Assembly (NCBI GenBank): GCA_030267565.1
Contig: BRXU01000001.1
Location: 10,023,001 to 10,087,000, forward strand
Length of the DNA: 64,000 nt
From: Pleodorina starrii
Lineage: Eukaryota; Chlorophyta; Chlorophyceae; Chlamydomonadales; Volvocaceae
Reading direction: 5' to 3'
The position numbers and the translations under genes were made by a program. Of this stretch, positions 1-24,400 are shown one piece after another; the stretch's first letter is position 1, and every line of letters starts with the position of its first letter. The notes beneath the pieces are model-generated. The model made no database searches and had not been told where the DNA came from. It was given only the letters and a program-made list of their open reading frames with translations.

Positions 1-229
1 GCATCAGAGCCGTGTCCGAAGCGATGACGTAGCAAAGACGGGGCCGAAGCGACGTTTGGGGTTGTGGAAACCCGACCCGCCGTTTGGGGTTGTGGAAACT
101 GAAAGATGTCCCATGTGTGGCCACTCTGCCAATCGCTGACATGCAAAAGTATATCCTAACGCCTGTATGGTTGTGTGCCGATTTACACCGTATCGTATGA
201 CATCTCGGCGGTGGGCGCTATGGTTGCAG

Positions 230-2343
230 GTACGCCGAGGCGTGCGTGGGCTACGCGGAGAGCCACGACCAGGCGCTGGTGGGCGACAAGACCATTGCCT
301 TCTGGCTCATGGACAAGGACATGTACGACTTCATGGTACGGCAGGGCTGCATGCGGGCACGTGTCCACCAGGCTTGTCCAGCTGTCCGACAGACGTGCGA
401 GAGTTGGGCAGCACCTACCTCGTCGCGAGGTTTGGGGGTTAGAGCTTGCCTCTCTCCGCCTCCCGGCCCCCGCCCGCTCCGGGCTCCGGCCGATCCCGGA
501 ATGGACTCACCCTTCCCCGCCCGACCGCCTTCGTCTCCCCGCAGGCCGTCCCGGGCGCGGGCCCCCAGTCGCTGGTCGTGGATCGCGGCATCGCGCTCCA
601 CAAGATGATCCGCCTCCTCACCATCGCGCTGGGCGGGGAGTCCTACCTCAACTTCATGGGTAGGTGGGGGCAGGGGCGGGGGCGAGCCCGAGGGGACGGG
701 CAGGAAAGGCCGGGCTGAAGGAGCGGGCCAATCTGCCAGGGGATGGGATGTCGCTGGGCTGGCTGAGCGGCTGAGGGAACCACGCAGCGAAAGTAACCGA
801 GGCGACCCGCGTTGGGCATTGCGTTAATGAGCGCCTGGCTGCGCACATGCGGCGGCAGGGTCGGGGACGTGCCTTGGCTTCCCGGGGCGGGGGGACCGCA
901 GTGGTACCTCCTCACCCCCTACGACGGGCAAGCGGCAGGTGATGCAGCCCGGAGGTCGCATACCGCGCGGGGAGGCGCCGCCCATTGGCGAAGTGCAAGC
1001 AGCGACGCACGCTGCCCCGCAGTTCAGGCCCTTTTTCGCCGACTATGCTGCCATTGTCCCCCCTCGCGCCCCGCAGGCAACGAGTTCGGCCACCCCGAAT
1101 GGATCGACTTCCCGCGCGTGGACAGCTACGATCCCTCCACGGGCAACTTCGTGCCGGGTGAGCGGCGCATTGGCGCAGCAGCGAAGTGGGCGCTGGGGGA
1201 GGGGCGGGGCAGACGGCAGACGGCGGGCGCGGGCGGGCTGCGGGGACGCGTTGGGACGCGCGGGCGTGCGTCTTGGTGTGCTCGCGGTGGGGGGGGGCTG
1301 ACGGCTTCCTGGCCACCCTACGCCTGCTGCACACAACACTCCCGGATTGTTATGTTTTACCCCCTCCTCAGCTTTATCGCCTGCCTTGGTCTTCGTACCC
1401 CTAGCCAGCCAGTCAGCTTGAGCCGCCCTCCCACCGACGTGTGCCCCCCGCGTGTGCGTGTGCGTGTGCCTGTTGCCCCGCCCACCGTGCTCTGTGGCTG
1501 TCAGGCAACGGCGGATCGCTGCACCTTTGCCGCCGGCGCTGGGACCTGCCCGACAGCGACATCCTCAAGTACAAGTTCCTCAACGCATTTGATCGGGCCA
1601 TGTGCCACCTGGACAAGGTAGGGGTAGGCGCGATGCCCCCGTGGGAGCGGCGCTCTGCGTCCAGCAAAGGGTGGTGGTGTGTGTTCGTGTGTGTGTGTGG
1701 GGGGGGGAGTGTTGAGGCGCGCGAGACGAACAACGGGAGGATGGACTGGATCGTGTGTGCGTTGAGAACGTTTGTGTATTGGGTCGTTGGTTGTGTCTGA
1801 AGCAGGCACATGGTAAGGGAACGACCGGAAAACGAGAAGCCAGGAGGATCGCGCACGTCATGCGCTTCGTGCGCCGGCATTTCTCAAGATACGTCGCAGT
1901 GTCCGCGGCCGCGTGTGGCTTTCACGCCGAGTGCGCTCCTGGAGGTCATCGTCTGCGCACCGCCCGCTATCCCCCCCTCGCCCCAGCTCACCCCGCTTGT
2001 CCCCCGCTACGTTCTTCGCCGAAACCACCTCCGGCCCCTCCGGCCCCTTGCCTCGTCTCCCCGGGCCTGTCCTGTGCCCATTATTACGCGCCCCCGCCCA
2101 ACTTAACCACTGGCACCGTCACGGGCACCACCGCCACCCCTCTTCGGCACAGGCGTTCGGCTACATGTCCGCGCCCAACACGTACATCAGCCGCAAGGAC
2201 GAGGGCGACAAGCTCATCGCGTTCGAGCGGGGCGACCTGGTCTTCGTGTTCAACTTCCACCCCACGCAGTCCTTCCAGGACTACCGCGTGGGTTGCCGAG
2301 AGCCGGGGCCGTACAAGGTGTGTGTGTGTGTGCGCGTGTGCGC

Positions 2344-2378
<35 letters not shown>

Positions 2379-2866
2379 AGTGCTCAACTCGACACGACAC
2401 ACGAGCGATGCAGTGGGAGCTACGCGTACTGCCAATGCGATGCTTTGCACACCGTTCCCCTTCCGCAATTCACCCCAGTCAGCCGCGGTATCGGTTTAGT
2501 TTCCCCCCAGTCAGCTTGCCTACCTACAGTCTGTTTCCTGACCCGCCTTCCCCCCTCCCTCTCTCTCCCTCGCCGCCTTCCCGCCTGCCCCGCCCCATCC
2601 TCCTCCTTCCCTCACCGCAGCTGGTTCTGTCCAGCGACGAGGAGGTGTTTGGCGGCTACCGCAACATCACCAAGGAGACCGACGCCACCTTCCAGACCGC
2701 GTCCGGCAACTACGACAACCGGCCGCACTCCTTCCAGGTGTACGCGCCCGCGCGCACCTGCGCCGTCTACGCGCCGGCCGCCTGGGCGGACAAGGACGCG
2801 GACCGCAAGCCGCACGGCGTCCCAGGACTGGGGGTCAAGGACCTCGGCCCCTACTTCTCCAGGTAG
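230..2866 (+). CDS. SBE: Starch (1,4-alpha-glucan) branching enzyme, C-terminal part, 5' end outside window
   Basis: Makes alpha-1,6 branches in starch, in the plastid. Exons: 230-335, 545-659, 1077-1157, 1505-1617, 2153-2317, 2621-2866 (stop TAG); all junctions keep phase, giving about 274 residues. Exon 1 encodes [18 protein letters not shown], containing the GH13 region IV His-Asp (the transition-state stabilising Asp of the alpha-amylase superfamily). Exon 2 ends and exon 3 begins within [17 protein letters not shown], a hallmark of eukaryotic branching enzymes. The last two exons form the all-beta C-terminal domain ([11 protein letters not shown]). The other catalytic regions lie upstream of the window. 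The intron at 2318-2620 opens with a GT dinucleotide repeat. Family is certain; the isoform cannot be told from this part. The gene is convergent with the minus-strand gene ending at 5005. Confidence 0.95.
2318..2378. repeat. Interrupted (GT)n microsatellite at an intron 5' end
   Basis: Alternating GT with a few GC interruptions. It begins exactly at the donor site of the fifth intron in the branching-enzyme segment, so the donor GT is the first unit of the repeat. Confidence 0.9.
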
Positions 2867-5004
2867 GCGAGCTTGGCACCCGGCGTCGGATCAGGGCGAG
2901 CAACCAGCAAGGACCTGGCAAGCTTCCGGTGTCGGATCCGGGCCTGGCTGCGGGCTCTCGACGACGGCTTCGGTGGGGCAGGGAGGCAGCAGCAGCGGCG
3001 AGGTGGCTCTGGCATCGACATGCGGATCGTAATGGCTACCTGGGGCTGCTCCTGGGGGTGTATTCGGTCTTGAAGCGGTGTGAACGGGGCAGCAGCTGAG
3101 CTGCAGTCAGGTGATGGTGAACGCGGCCGCTGCTGCGGCCGCTGCTGCTGCTACTGCTGCGGTCCTTCAGACTAGCGAATGCAGTTGGAGTGCACACTGT
3201 TGCGGATGAGGGCAGAACGGCAGCCGCGGGCGGCTGTGCGCTGCGCAGGGTCTTCGGGCGCGTAACGTGAAACACGACGATACCGCTTCTGTTGTACACC
3301 AACCGGGTTGTTGCTGCGAAAAGAAGAAGAGAAGCGTGCATAAAGTCGAAAGGGAAGAGAAGACTTTTGGTGGGTGTTTTCGCGCCGGGTCCGCAGCAGG
3401 TGCAAGTTTTCTCGGCGGCACTTGCGCCGGCGGCGAGGTGGTTTTCCCCTGCTTGCCTCACGGTTTGTCGTAGTCGTCAGCAGGGCGGGCGCGCCTTGGT
3501 TCAGGCAGGCCCGTGTCGCTGCTTGGGGTCGCGTTGGTTCTTGGCGTCCTGTGGCTGCATCGGCGGCGGCAAGATCTGGTGCCATCATTGCCAGCAGCAG
3601 TCATCTTTCCCCGAGGGAGGCTGAGCAGCATCTTCACCTCATGTCGAGGTAACGGCACTTGTCCGGCGCATACCGGTACACGGCGCGGCAACGGCCTCAG
3701 CGCGTTTGACGCCCGCCGGGCAGTGTGAGCGGCACCCGAGGATGTCGGCAGGTTACCACTTCCGGGTGTCGGATTTCGCCCCCAGTGTAAAGTGTGTATT
3801 TGTTATGTCGTCTTGTTATGTCATGTGTTGGGACGTTTTCGGTTGCTTGCTTTGTGCTGCTTGCCTGCGCTGGCGAAATTGGCCGAGCCCTGAGTGGGAC
3901 CCAGCGCTCTGGCTTCTGTGCTGTGTCCCCTGGGGCTTTGGCGTGCCTGGTTGCAGCTGCGGAACGGAGTGGTGCTGCCGCACGCTCATTTGTTATAAGC
4001 TGTTCGTTATACCGTTTGCGTTCTTGCTTGTTGTTGGCGCTTTTGGTGTGATTTTGGTGCCGTTGCTGGTGGAGAGGACAGACAGCCCTCGCGCGCTGCT
4101 CCAGGTCGTTTAGGCTTTTCGCCGCGCCGTAAGAACTCACACCGGCACCGGTAGCGTCTTGCCCGGACACCCCAGGCATGCGTGCCGTGCTGCGGCGCCG
4201 CTGCAGCTGCTGCAGGGGATGCAATTTTTTCTTTGGCATCGGTGCGCAGTGGTGACGAGAGAGACCTTCATTTTGAAGTTTCAGGTTGATAGTCGGGGCT
4301 ACTGGCTAGGGAACTCGCCCCACGGCGCCCTTCTGCTTTGCCTCGGCGCCCTCGGTGTGCTGCGAGGCGCTGCCGCCGCGCAGCATTGCGCCCTGCATAT
4401 ATTATATCTTCGAGCTGTGTGTTGTATTCGGATGGCTACCCCGGCGCCTATTTTCTACCCGTCGTGTCTCCCTGCGGGGCAAGCATACCGGGTGGTGGTT
4501 GCTGCGCACATCGTCGGGGGCACACGCGATTGCCGCGTGTGTCAGATGTCCGCGTCAGCGATGACGCACCGCTCTCGCCGCACGGTCCTTCGCGGCCGGT
4601 GCAGCGCGGCTGGGCGGACTCCGACTCGGCACATGGGCGCGATGGCGGTGTAGTTGGTGTGTGCTGCCGGGTGAGCCTATGCTGTTCCAGATATGTACCC
4701 TGCAATCTGAGTGCGGTCTGCAGCCTCTGTAACACTAGTGTTCGAATCATTCAGCGCATCGAGGACTTTCATAACCCTGGGCTCCGCATCGAATGAGGGC
4801 GGGAGAGGCCCATTTCACAGCGCACTCTGCGCCATGCATGCAGCGCCCCAAGCCGCAGCGAAAGCCTGCGGACGGACCTGCAGTCCGGCTGCACGACCGC
4901 AGGGCCAAGTCTCCCAAACGTCTCGGCCAACGGTTCATCCGCACCATGCCCCGTGTCCTTGCGTTGAGATCTGCCTTTGAGATAAGTCAGATACGCCCAG
5001 CTTG
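2867..5004. other. Shared 3' region of two convergent genes
   Basis: No convincing exon on either strand. It should hold the 3' UTR of the branching-enzyme gene and that of the minus-strand gene. It is less GC-rich than the exons, with T-rich stretches around 3790-4080. Confidence 0.6.
3786..3790 (+). terminator. Candidate TGTAA polyadenylation signal for the branching-enzyme gene
   Basis: TGTAA is the usual polyadenylation signal of volvocine algae. This copy would give a 3' UTR of about 0.9 kb. A second copy at 4728-4732 would give about 1.9 kb. The sequence alone does not decide between them. Confidence 0.35.
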
Positions 5005-16853
<11,849 letters not shown>

Positions 16854-19161
16854 GTGCGTGCCGAAAGGGGATCCGGTCCCGGTCTTCTGGGCTTATGATG
16901 TATGTTGCCGGGCATGCCCAACCGGAACGGCTCGCATGGACAGGCCAGCCGCAATCACCGCCACGAACTAGTTCACGACAGGTGAGTCGACTTATTCTTG
17001 TTGATATACAGTCTTACAAAACGTTTAAGGTAGGCAGCCCGTGATCGCAGACTCTGACAGCGGCCAGAAATCTAACGCACGAACCCCAAAACTATATTAA
17101 GCCTGCCATGTGAACAAAATAGTATAAGCTTGCTTGGTACAATTCAGGCGCAGGCATTAACGTGTTGGGCCGCAAGGCGCGGCGGGACAAATGACAAACA
17201 GCTCTGCAATAAGTTGGGTTTATACAGCAGATGCATTATCGAAGAAAGACGTTTGAAAGTCATTATTATTATGACCTGTGCGCTGCTCGCATTTTCCCTC
17301 CAAACTGCACGAGCCGCCGTACTTTTCATGCTGTAAAGCGGAGCTAACCAGTAAAGCCGTAATGGTATGCCTGTTGTTTGCAGATTTTCAGCCAGAATGT
17401 TCATGCTAGCCTCATCGATTACAGGTAGCGGCCGTTGCAGGCACTGAAAACTGCGCTCCTGGACGGCGCCGACACGCGCGGTACCGAGGCGCCTTTTGCA
17501 ATCTCCTAGTATTATGCCTTATCTGCTTTATATTTTGATGTGATCATTATTTGAGTGTTCAGTCGACGAAGCCTCGCTTTGTGCCGCCACCGTTGTCTGT
17601 TGGTGGCTGTTGTCGCGACGTCTCAGCTTCCAGGTTTTCGCGACGCCGAAGCAACAACTTATCAGTATAATATAATAAAACTTACACCTGCTAAATCCTC
17701 CTGGTACATGGGCTATTACGGGGACCAACGGGGGAGGGTCGTTCCCCCAGCCTCGCGGGCTGCAACCGGAAGAACGCTCTGCCCTTGACTCCCCATGGGG
17801 ACGGGTGGGCTATCTGCGTGATCCAACCGGAACCGCATCAGGTCCCTAGGACCTCAGGACCTGCATCGCACATTCTACGGCACGGATCTGCCCGTCAATA
17901 CAACTCCGAAGGTTGCAGCTGGTTCTCAACGACCTGCCAAAAGCGGTTCTGGCGGAGGATCCGCGCGCTGCCCCCTGCCTGTACACGGACTGCAGCGCAG
18001 CGCGAGACGCTGTCTGTTGGCCCGACCTGCTGCCCATGTGAGGTGGGGGAAGGGGAGGGCGCAGGCAGGGGACCCCCATCCGGCCCCAACGCGCGCTGTG
18101 GCTACTGAGAGGAAAGCAAGAGCGCGTGCCCAACAGCACCCTTCGTCACCATCAGCAGTACCCCCCAGCCCTCAAGCGCGCGTTTTGGGGTTTTTTGGGC
18201 GGGGGCCCAGCGCGGAGCGCCCTGGGGGGCCCCGCCCCCCAGCTGTATCTTCTTTTTTACCCCCCTAGGGTTTCCCCTGTCCGTGGCTGGCTGGCTGGCT
18301 GGCTGGCTCCTGGCTGGCACCCTTTTTCGTTTCGTTCGTCTTCACCACAAGCAGGTACGGTAAGTCATGCCTCGACGACGCCTTGCCGAAGTCGTCGGCC
18401 GGTCGGCTGGCTCGCTTTCCGCCGGGTAGCAACTAGCAGCTAGCAGAGTGTGCGGATGGGCGCAAAGCCGTCCACCCACCCAGCCGCCTGCTTGACTCTC
18501 CTCCCTCCAGCAGGGTAGTCCGCAGGGTAGTCCGCAGGGTAGTCCCGCTCCCCCTACTGCTGCAACCCCGTCTGCTGCTCAGACGTCAGGCGCGTGGCTG
18601 CCCAGAGCCAGGAGCAGCGGCACTGAATGCCGGCCGTGGGACAGACGGGACAACACCCTCCTCACTTCAGGCCACAGCTCATCCATCAGTCCTCAGCTCC
18701 TCACGCGCTACCGACCCTTGTGCTCCGTTGTCCTCCGTTGTCCTCCGTTGTGCGCGCCCACTGTACTACACAGTTCCACTACCCTCGCCGCCGCCACTGC
18801 CCGACCCAACCGCATCAAAGGCCCCCTCCCAGTCCGCCATCCTCACAGCCCCATCCCTCCCCGCCCGGACGTCTGTGGCCGTGTGCGCATGCACTGGCCA
18901 CCCGTACTGTGCTGCATCAGGTCAGCGGCCCCAGCGGCCCCAGCAACCTATTAGGGCACATACGTCGCTGCGCCAGCGCCCCCCCCCATCCACACACACA
19001 CAGGCCCCCTCGGGCCTCCCTACAGCGCCGCGCAGGCAGCCGCAGGCAGGGAGGAGCCCCCTCGCCCTCGCGTCGGGCCGCAGCGACTTGTGGGAATCGG
19101 TCCGTCCGCTGCAGCCAGCCCTGCATGCGCCGGTACCCGTGTGGCGCACAAGCTGACCGGA

Positions 19162-19196
19162 AGCTGCTGCTGCTGCTGCTGCAGCAGCAGCAGCAG
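19162..19196. repeat. (CTG)n-(CAG)n perfect inverted repeat
   Basis: About six CTG units run directly into about five CAG units, making a perfect hairpin with no spacer. Confidence 0.9.
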
Positions 19197-19480
19197 ACGG
19201 CACATGCAGGCAGCACGTAGGGTCAGGGGACGGCTCTGCACAGGGGGCCCGAATCATGTCACCGCCGGGGGCACGCGCAAGCCCTCGCAGAGTCGCACGT
19301 CCGGTTCGGCTGTCTCTCCCTCTAGGTCCCTCTTTCACACGCGCGCAGGTACATCCGCACGGCGCGTGGATTGTATACCCAGCAGTTCTGTACACGTGCT
19401 CCTCGCAAGGGGACGAGAGCGCCGCACCCAGGCGGCCAGACGGCCGGGCGCTCCATCCACGCCGCCGGGCGCCACCCCGC

Positions 19481-19572
19481 CCCTCATTATTATTATCATT
19501 ATTACTGCACATTTGTACTGACAGGCGATACACCGCCCTCATTATTATTACTGCACATGTGTACTGACTGGC
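19481..19572. repeat. Short imperfect tandem duplication, ATT-rich
   Basis: A unit of about 40 bp (ATT repeats followed by TGCACATNTGTACTGAC) occurs at 19481-19523 and again at 19537-19572, separated by a short spacer. Confidence 0.75.
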
Positions 19573-19949
19573 GCCGCTGGCTGACTGGTGCTGCTGTCCG
19601 GTCGGCCGGTCCCCTGGGCAAGCAACCTCCCTGACAGCGTGACAGGCCCCTGACCGCACCGCGCTGGTGACACCACTACGGCGCCAAATGGGGAGACATC
19701 GGAAGACGGAACCGAGCCCCCCAGCCCTCAAGACGGATTTCCCTCGGCCTGTCCGGCCCCCAGGAGGCCCACAGCCGCCGGTAACGAGCGAAGCCCAGCG
19801 GGAGGCGGCTTGCGGAGCAAATGAATTGGACAAGCTCACGCTACCAGCCACCCACACCAACCCCAAACGGCGTGCAGTCGGGCATTCACAGTCGCCCCCA
19901 CGTGTGCTGCGCCTCCGCCGGGTTCATGACTGGTTGTTGTTGCTGGCTG

Positions 19950-21001
19950 TCACTGCTGAGTGAGGTGTGATGCGATGAATCCCGCCACATCCTCCGGCTG
20001 CTCCTGGGCCAACTGCGACAACGTGCACGAGCGCATGTGCGGCGGCAACACGGGCGGCATGGAAGTTGTTTATCACGGGCTCTGGGCCCTCAGGCATCTC
20101 AAAGAACCCCATTCGAAGTGGGACGGCGTTCCGTGTACGACGCGGTGCTGTCGTAAGCCCCCCGGGCTGTGTTGCTGCCGCGCATCCAGGGCCGCCCGTG
20201 AGTGCGTGGACGCAGGAGGAGACGCGCGCGCGAGCTCCGCGTCAACAGGACCCCTTGCATGAGACTCCCACCAAGTGCAACCCCCTCTTCATGCACGCAC
20301 AGTCGCACACAGGTGCTCACTCAATCACTCACCCGCTGCAGGAGCTCCGCAAACAGCTCGTGGACACCCTTGGAGATGAGGTACTGCACTCGGCGGTGGT
20401 TTGCCGTTGGGCAGTTGGATCAGTGACAGGTACAGGAAGGCAAACGTCTCAGCAGTAGGCCGATAAGGACGGCGGGAGCTGGTGCCAGGCAGATGGACGA
20501 AGAGGAGGCGTTTGTCGTGCTCTTGTAGGGCAGAAAGGGCACATGCATACCGCGAAGCCGCATTGAGTTGCCCAAGGCCTGTCGCGTTGCCCTAAGCGGC
20601 GCGACTGTTGCCCCGTGGGTCGCTCCCCCAATTAAAATGCCGATTCTCGCGTACCGTAATGGGAGCCGGTTCTGGTAGTCCCAAACACACCTGTTGTTTG
20701 GCCTCCTCTTTGTGGACAAAAGCCACATGCACACCATCGTCGGTGCTCGAAGCCGCGACTTCGCCGTCCGCCTCCGCAGTTCTTGTGAGCAAATGCTTGA
20801 GCCTGTGACGGATTGCGTGTCCCATCACCAGTCGCATTCGAACTGGGATGGCGTTGCTTCGCCTTACATGTGCTGCTCGACGCTCTCCGGCTTTTCATGT
20901 AGAACGCTCACCACCATCTCCTTGACTATTTTGTCAATACGTTGGTGAGCAAGGTAATTTTCGATATCTCTGACAACATTGTCGGGCTTTTCAATGCTCA
21001 T
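19950..21001 (-). CDS. Small protein with two tandem RIIa/Dpy-30-like dimerisation motifs
   Basis: Four exons in transcript order: 21001-20868, 20802-20691, 20383-20333, 20012-19950 (TGA), totalling 360 nt and 119 residues. Donors are GTAAGG, GTGTGT and GTGAGT; acceptors are CACAG, TGCAG and CGCAG. All junctions keep phase. An in-frame TAA lies 15 nt upstream of the ATG. Residues 16-49 (YLAHQRIDKIVKEM...) and residues 82-115 (YLISKGVHELFAELL...) align over 34 positions without a gap. They share the pattern YL-x4-I/V-x2-I/L-x2-E and, eleven residues after it, PE-x-V, ending in HL. This matches the helical RIIa/Dpy-30 docking fold also found at the N-terminus of some adenylate kinases. In this lineage such domains occur in radial-spoke and other axonemal proteins, so a flagellar scaffold role is plausible but inferred. 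No single exon is long enough to stand out as an ORF. Confidence 0.75.
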
Positions 21002-21451
21002 TTCTGCCCGCTGCGCTTAGTTGAGTGACCCTTCAGGGCACGCGCCGCCGTATCGAAGTCCAAGGCTTTGATAAGACTGGGATCGCGCAGGTCCAAGTAT
21101 ACACTTTGTCACGCTCTAGAAAGCCGGGCACTCCCCGCTCGTGCGCTCCAGACATTACCACCCAGCTCAGCTCAAAAGCAAAATTGCAGTCAATAGCGTG
21201 ATGTCAAGTTCATGCAAACTAGGCCACCAGGTGCTGTTCGGACGGGATTCCTCCTCATGCCGGTACGGCAGCAACAGTCGTCGCGTTCTGTGTCCGTCTC
21301 GGTGACATTTCCCCCCTCGCCACGGCGCTCTGGCACCTCTCATAACCATCACACTTAACCTCCCATCTCACACCCCACTCATCACTTGTTCACGTCGTTC
21401 GCGAGCAATCGGCGCGAGCTACAGCCCCACAGGACCAGTGCCCGCAGTCGC
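21002..21451. other. Intergenic gap between two co-oriented minus-strand genes
   Basis: 450 bp that must contain the 3' end of the torsin-like gene and the promoter of the RIIa-motif gene. No TTACA (minus-strand TGTAA) was seen here, so the torsin-like gene's polyadenylation site is unclear. Transcripts of the two genes may overlap. Confidence 0.5.
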
Positions 21452-24400
21452 CTACATGGACCCGGACGGTGGCTCCGAAGACGAGCTTGCGGGCGCGGCG
21501 CGCGCGGGCGCCTGGCTCCTCCGCAGCAGCCGCAGCTCCTTCCCCCCCGGCGCAACCACCAGCCGGAACTCCACGGCCTCCAAGGGCAGGGGGGCCTTGT
21601 GCTGCCCGTCCGCCGCATTGAGCCCGCCGTGGGGCCCAGCCGCCGCTGCCGCAGCCGCAGCAGCAGCCGTGGAGTGGAGCTCCATCTCGACCGCGCGGAA
21701 GAGGTGCGCCAGGAAGCGCACGCAAACGGCAGCAACCTACAGCAGCCACAACCGTTTTGCACAGGCGATGAAACATGGCGCGGGGGCAGGTGAGGGCATC
21801 AATTGTTTGTTTGCGGTACGGCTAGGGGAAAGGACTGTCCAGACCGTTGAGGGATGCTCACACTTCATAGGCCTCGTGGCGGCACCTCCGAGCTCCGACG
21901 TTCTCCGCATCGATCTGGGCACCTCGCCGTGATCACACCATCTTCCTCTCCACGGTCTGGAGCCCCCACTGTACCGCACCGTAACAACCACAACCACCAC
22001 AACTCACAACGACCAAACCCGTTTCCAGAAGCCCGTGGAATTTGGGTGAAGACACGGCCAACAGGAAAACCGAATCTCCACTTTCAGCTCCCCAACCTAC
22101 AAACCCATACGCCATACCCCGCCCTCCACTCCACGCCCAGCCGAAAGCCCAGCCCCCGGCCCTCTCCCGCCGCTCCCTCTTCGCTTCAGCAAGCCCCTCT
22201 CGCCCCTGTCCCCTCGCCCCTGTCCCCTCGCCCCTGTCCCCTCGCCCCTGTCCCCTCGCCCCTGTCCCCTCGCCCCTGTCCCTCGCCCCTGTCCCCAGCT
22301 CCTCCTCCCTCCCCACCTGCGTCGCTCCCTCCAGCGGGTAGCTGCCGCTGTCAAAGTCCACCTTGCCCACCAGCCAGCGAACCACCTCCGCCTCCCAGGC
22401 CAGCGACCCGCCCCGGGCCGCCAACCGGGCGGCGTAGTTGGTGGCCATCTCCTGCTCCACCAGCACAGTGATCTGCAGGAGGGAGGCGGTTTGCATGAGG
22501 GAGGCGGTTTGAGTGAAATGCACGAGGGGGGGGGAAGAGGGGGGATAAAGGAGGATGATACCGCAGGGGTTTAGGGGGAGGGGGGGTGAGACGTGAGGGT
22601 AAAATGCGTCAACGGGACTGCAGCAGTTCTCGTTCTCAATGAAGCCATCCAATTGCTGATTAGCCAAAGACCGCCTCCTCGCCCGTTGCAGTTGCATACC
22701 AACCTATTGTGGCGAACAAACAACCCCCCGCGTCCCCCGGTCTATCCGCGGGTAGCCCCCACGCCCCCCGGCTGCCTCGCGCCGCACCGTATTAAAACAC
22801 ACAAGCCATCAAACCCTTCCTGCCTCTCCGCCATCCCTCCTGACGCACGTAACCGATGCCGCCCCTCCCAACCCCGTCTCCGTCTCCGCTGCGGTATCTT
22901 CTTTTTTCCCAACCCCGATGCACCGGCCTCCCCTCCTCCAACCTGTCCCCGCACGCTGCCCACGAACCCTGCCCACACCCTTCCCTCACCCATGGCTCGC
23001 TTGCTGACGTGGCCCCCACACCCCTCGGCCCCGCAACCTCGCCCCCCGCACTCCTCGGCCCCCCCCTCCCGCCACTACTCACGTCCTCCCTCGTGAGCGG
23101 AAAGAAGGGCAGGTAGTGGTCGATGGTGGCGGCGAAGGCCACAGAGTCATCGATGCGCTCGCAGTCGGAGCTGCGCCAGGAGCTGAGGGCGGCGTGGCGC
23201 AGCACCCGCTCGGCGGTCTCGGGCGGGATCTGCGGAGAGGGACCGGCAGGAACAGGACGTGGTCGGATAGGATCGGACATCGGGACAGGACCGGGCCGGG
23301 CCGGCGGTTGCGTTTCGCAAGGCGGCGGCAATAGCAGCAGCAGCAGTGGCAGCAGCAGCAGGGCAATTGTCCGGCATCGCAGCAGCAGTGGCAGCAAGGA
23401 CATGAGGCGTCGATAGCAAGTATAAGCCAACTGTGTTAGGCTGCAGGTGAGCTGCAGGTGGGCCAGGGTGCCATCCGCGGCCCGTTTGCAGCACCGATGC
23501 CACCCGCCCGCCATGTATGGTAGTCTCAACACAGTACCCACCCACCCAAAGCATCTTCAGTACCAGCCTACCTCCCCAGTGCCAATCCCGGCTCCGGGCG
23601 AGACACGGCTTGCCGCAACCAGTACCAACACCGCACCGCACTCTGTCCCCCCACCGGGTGTCCGAATCCGTTCGCTAACGCCGTCTCCGTCTCCGCTGCG
23701 GTACCGTATCTTCTTTCCCCCCCCACCTGGCTCTTGTTTCCCTTGACAGCGGTGAGCAGCGACTCGAGCTCCAGGAAGCCCAGGTTGGACTCCAACAAGA
23801 TGATGGCGCTGAGGGGGGTATAAAGAGAAAATTGCAGCGGAGAAGGAGACGGCGTGAGCGAACGGACCCAGAACCCAGCAATAGGGGGGGAAGGTAGGGG
23901 GGCGAGCGGGGGTGAGGGGTTGGAAGGGGGTTATCCAAGGATAGGCCGGCGCCTGCGAACGGTAGATGCATGCGGAACAAAGTGCTGTAAACGTAACGTC
24001 AACGTAAAAGGGGTGGCGGGGCGGGTGGCGGGGCGCAGGTACCAAGTTGCATGCCGGCCCACGCCCAGGTGTGTCCCTGCCGTGTTGCCCCGCGCTCGCA
24101 TGCCTGGCCCGCTCCGACGCACTGGCAGCAAACGTGCCCGGGGCACCGGGGGCCTGCCCGGACTGGCGCCGCGTTTCCGAACCCGCGCTGCAACAGCACC
24201 CTAAGCACCTGGCTCGCCCTGGACGAGCAGTTTCATAGGGTCCTCGGGACATAGTTGAGGCAGGTAGGAGTCGCCTACACCACAGCAACGGCCGCCACCC
24301 TGCCACACCCATACGCCCACCCTTGGGTCCTTACCGGGCCTCGCAGCATGCAGCCTCTGATGCGCAACCCGACCCCGAGCGCGCACCACCTACACTTACC

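Larger units (their letters stand above)
16854..19949. other. 3.1-kb region without a supportable gene
   Basis: It should hold the 5' UTR and promoter of the minus-strand gene that starts at 16853, and the 3' UTR of the small minus-strand gene that ends at 19950. The part at about 16,980-17,730 is clearly more AT-rich. No exon pair with coherent splice phase was found. TTACA (TGTAA on the minus strand) occurs near 17,690 and 17,012, but these are far from the stop codon at 19950. Confidence 0.5.

Noticed and set aside
17130..17404. Short open frames on both strands near 17.2 kb
   Set aside because: Low GC, no motifs and no consistent splice partners; treated as non-coding.
20864..20868. TTACA read as a minus-strand TGTAA polyadenylation signal for the torsin-like gene
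   Set aside because: It overlaps the GTAAGG donor of the first exon of the RIIa-motif gene, which explains it better.
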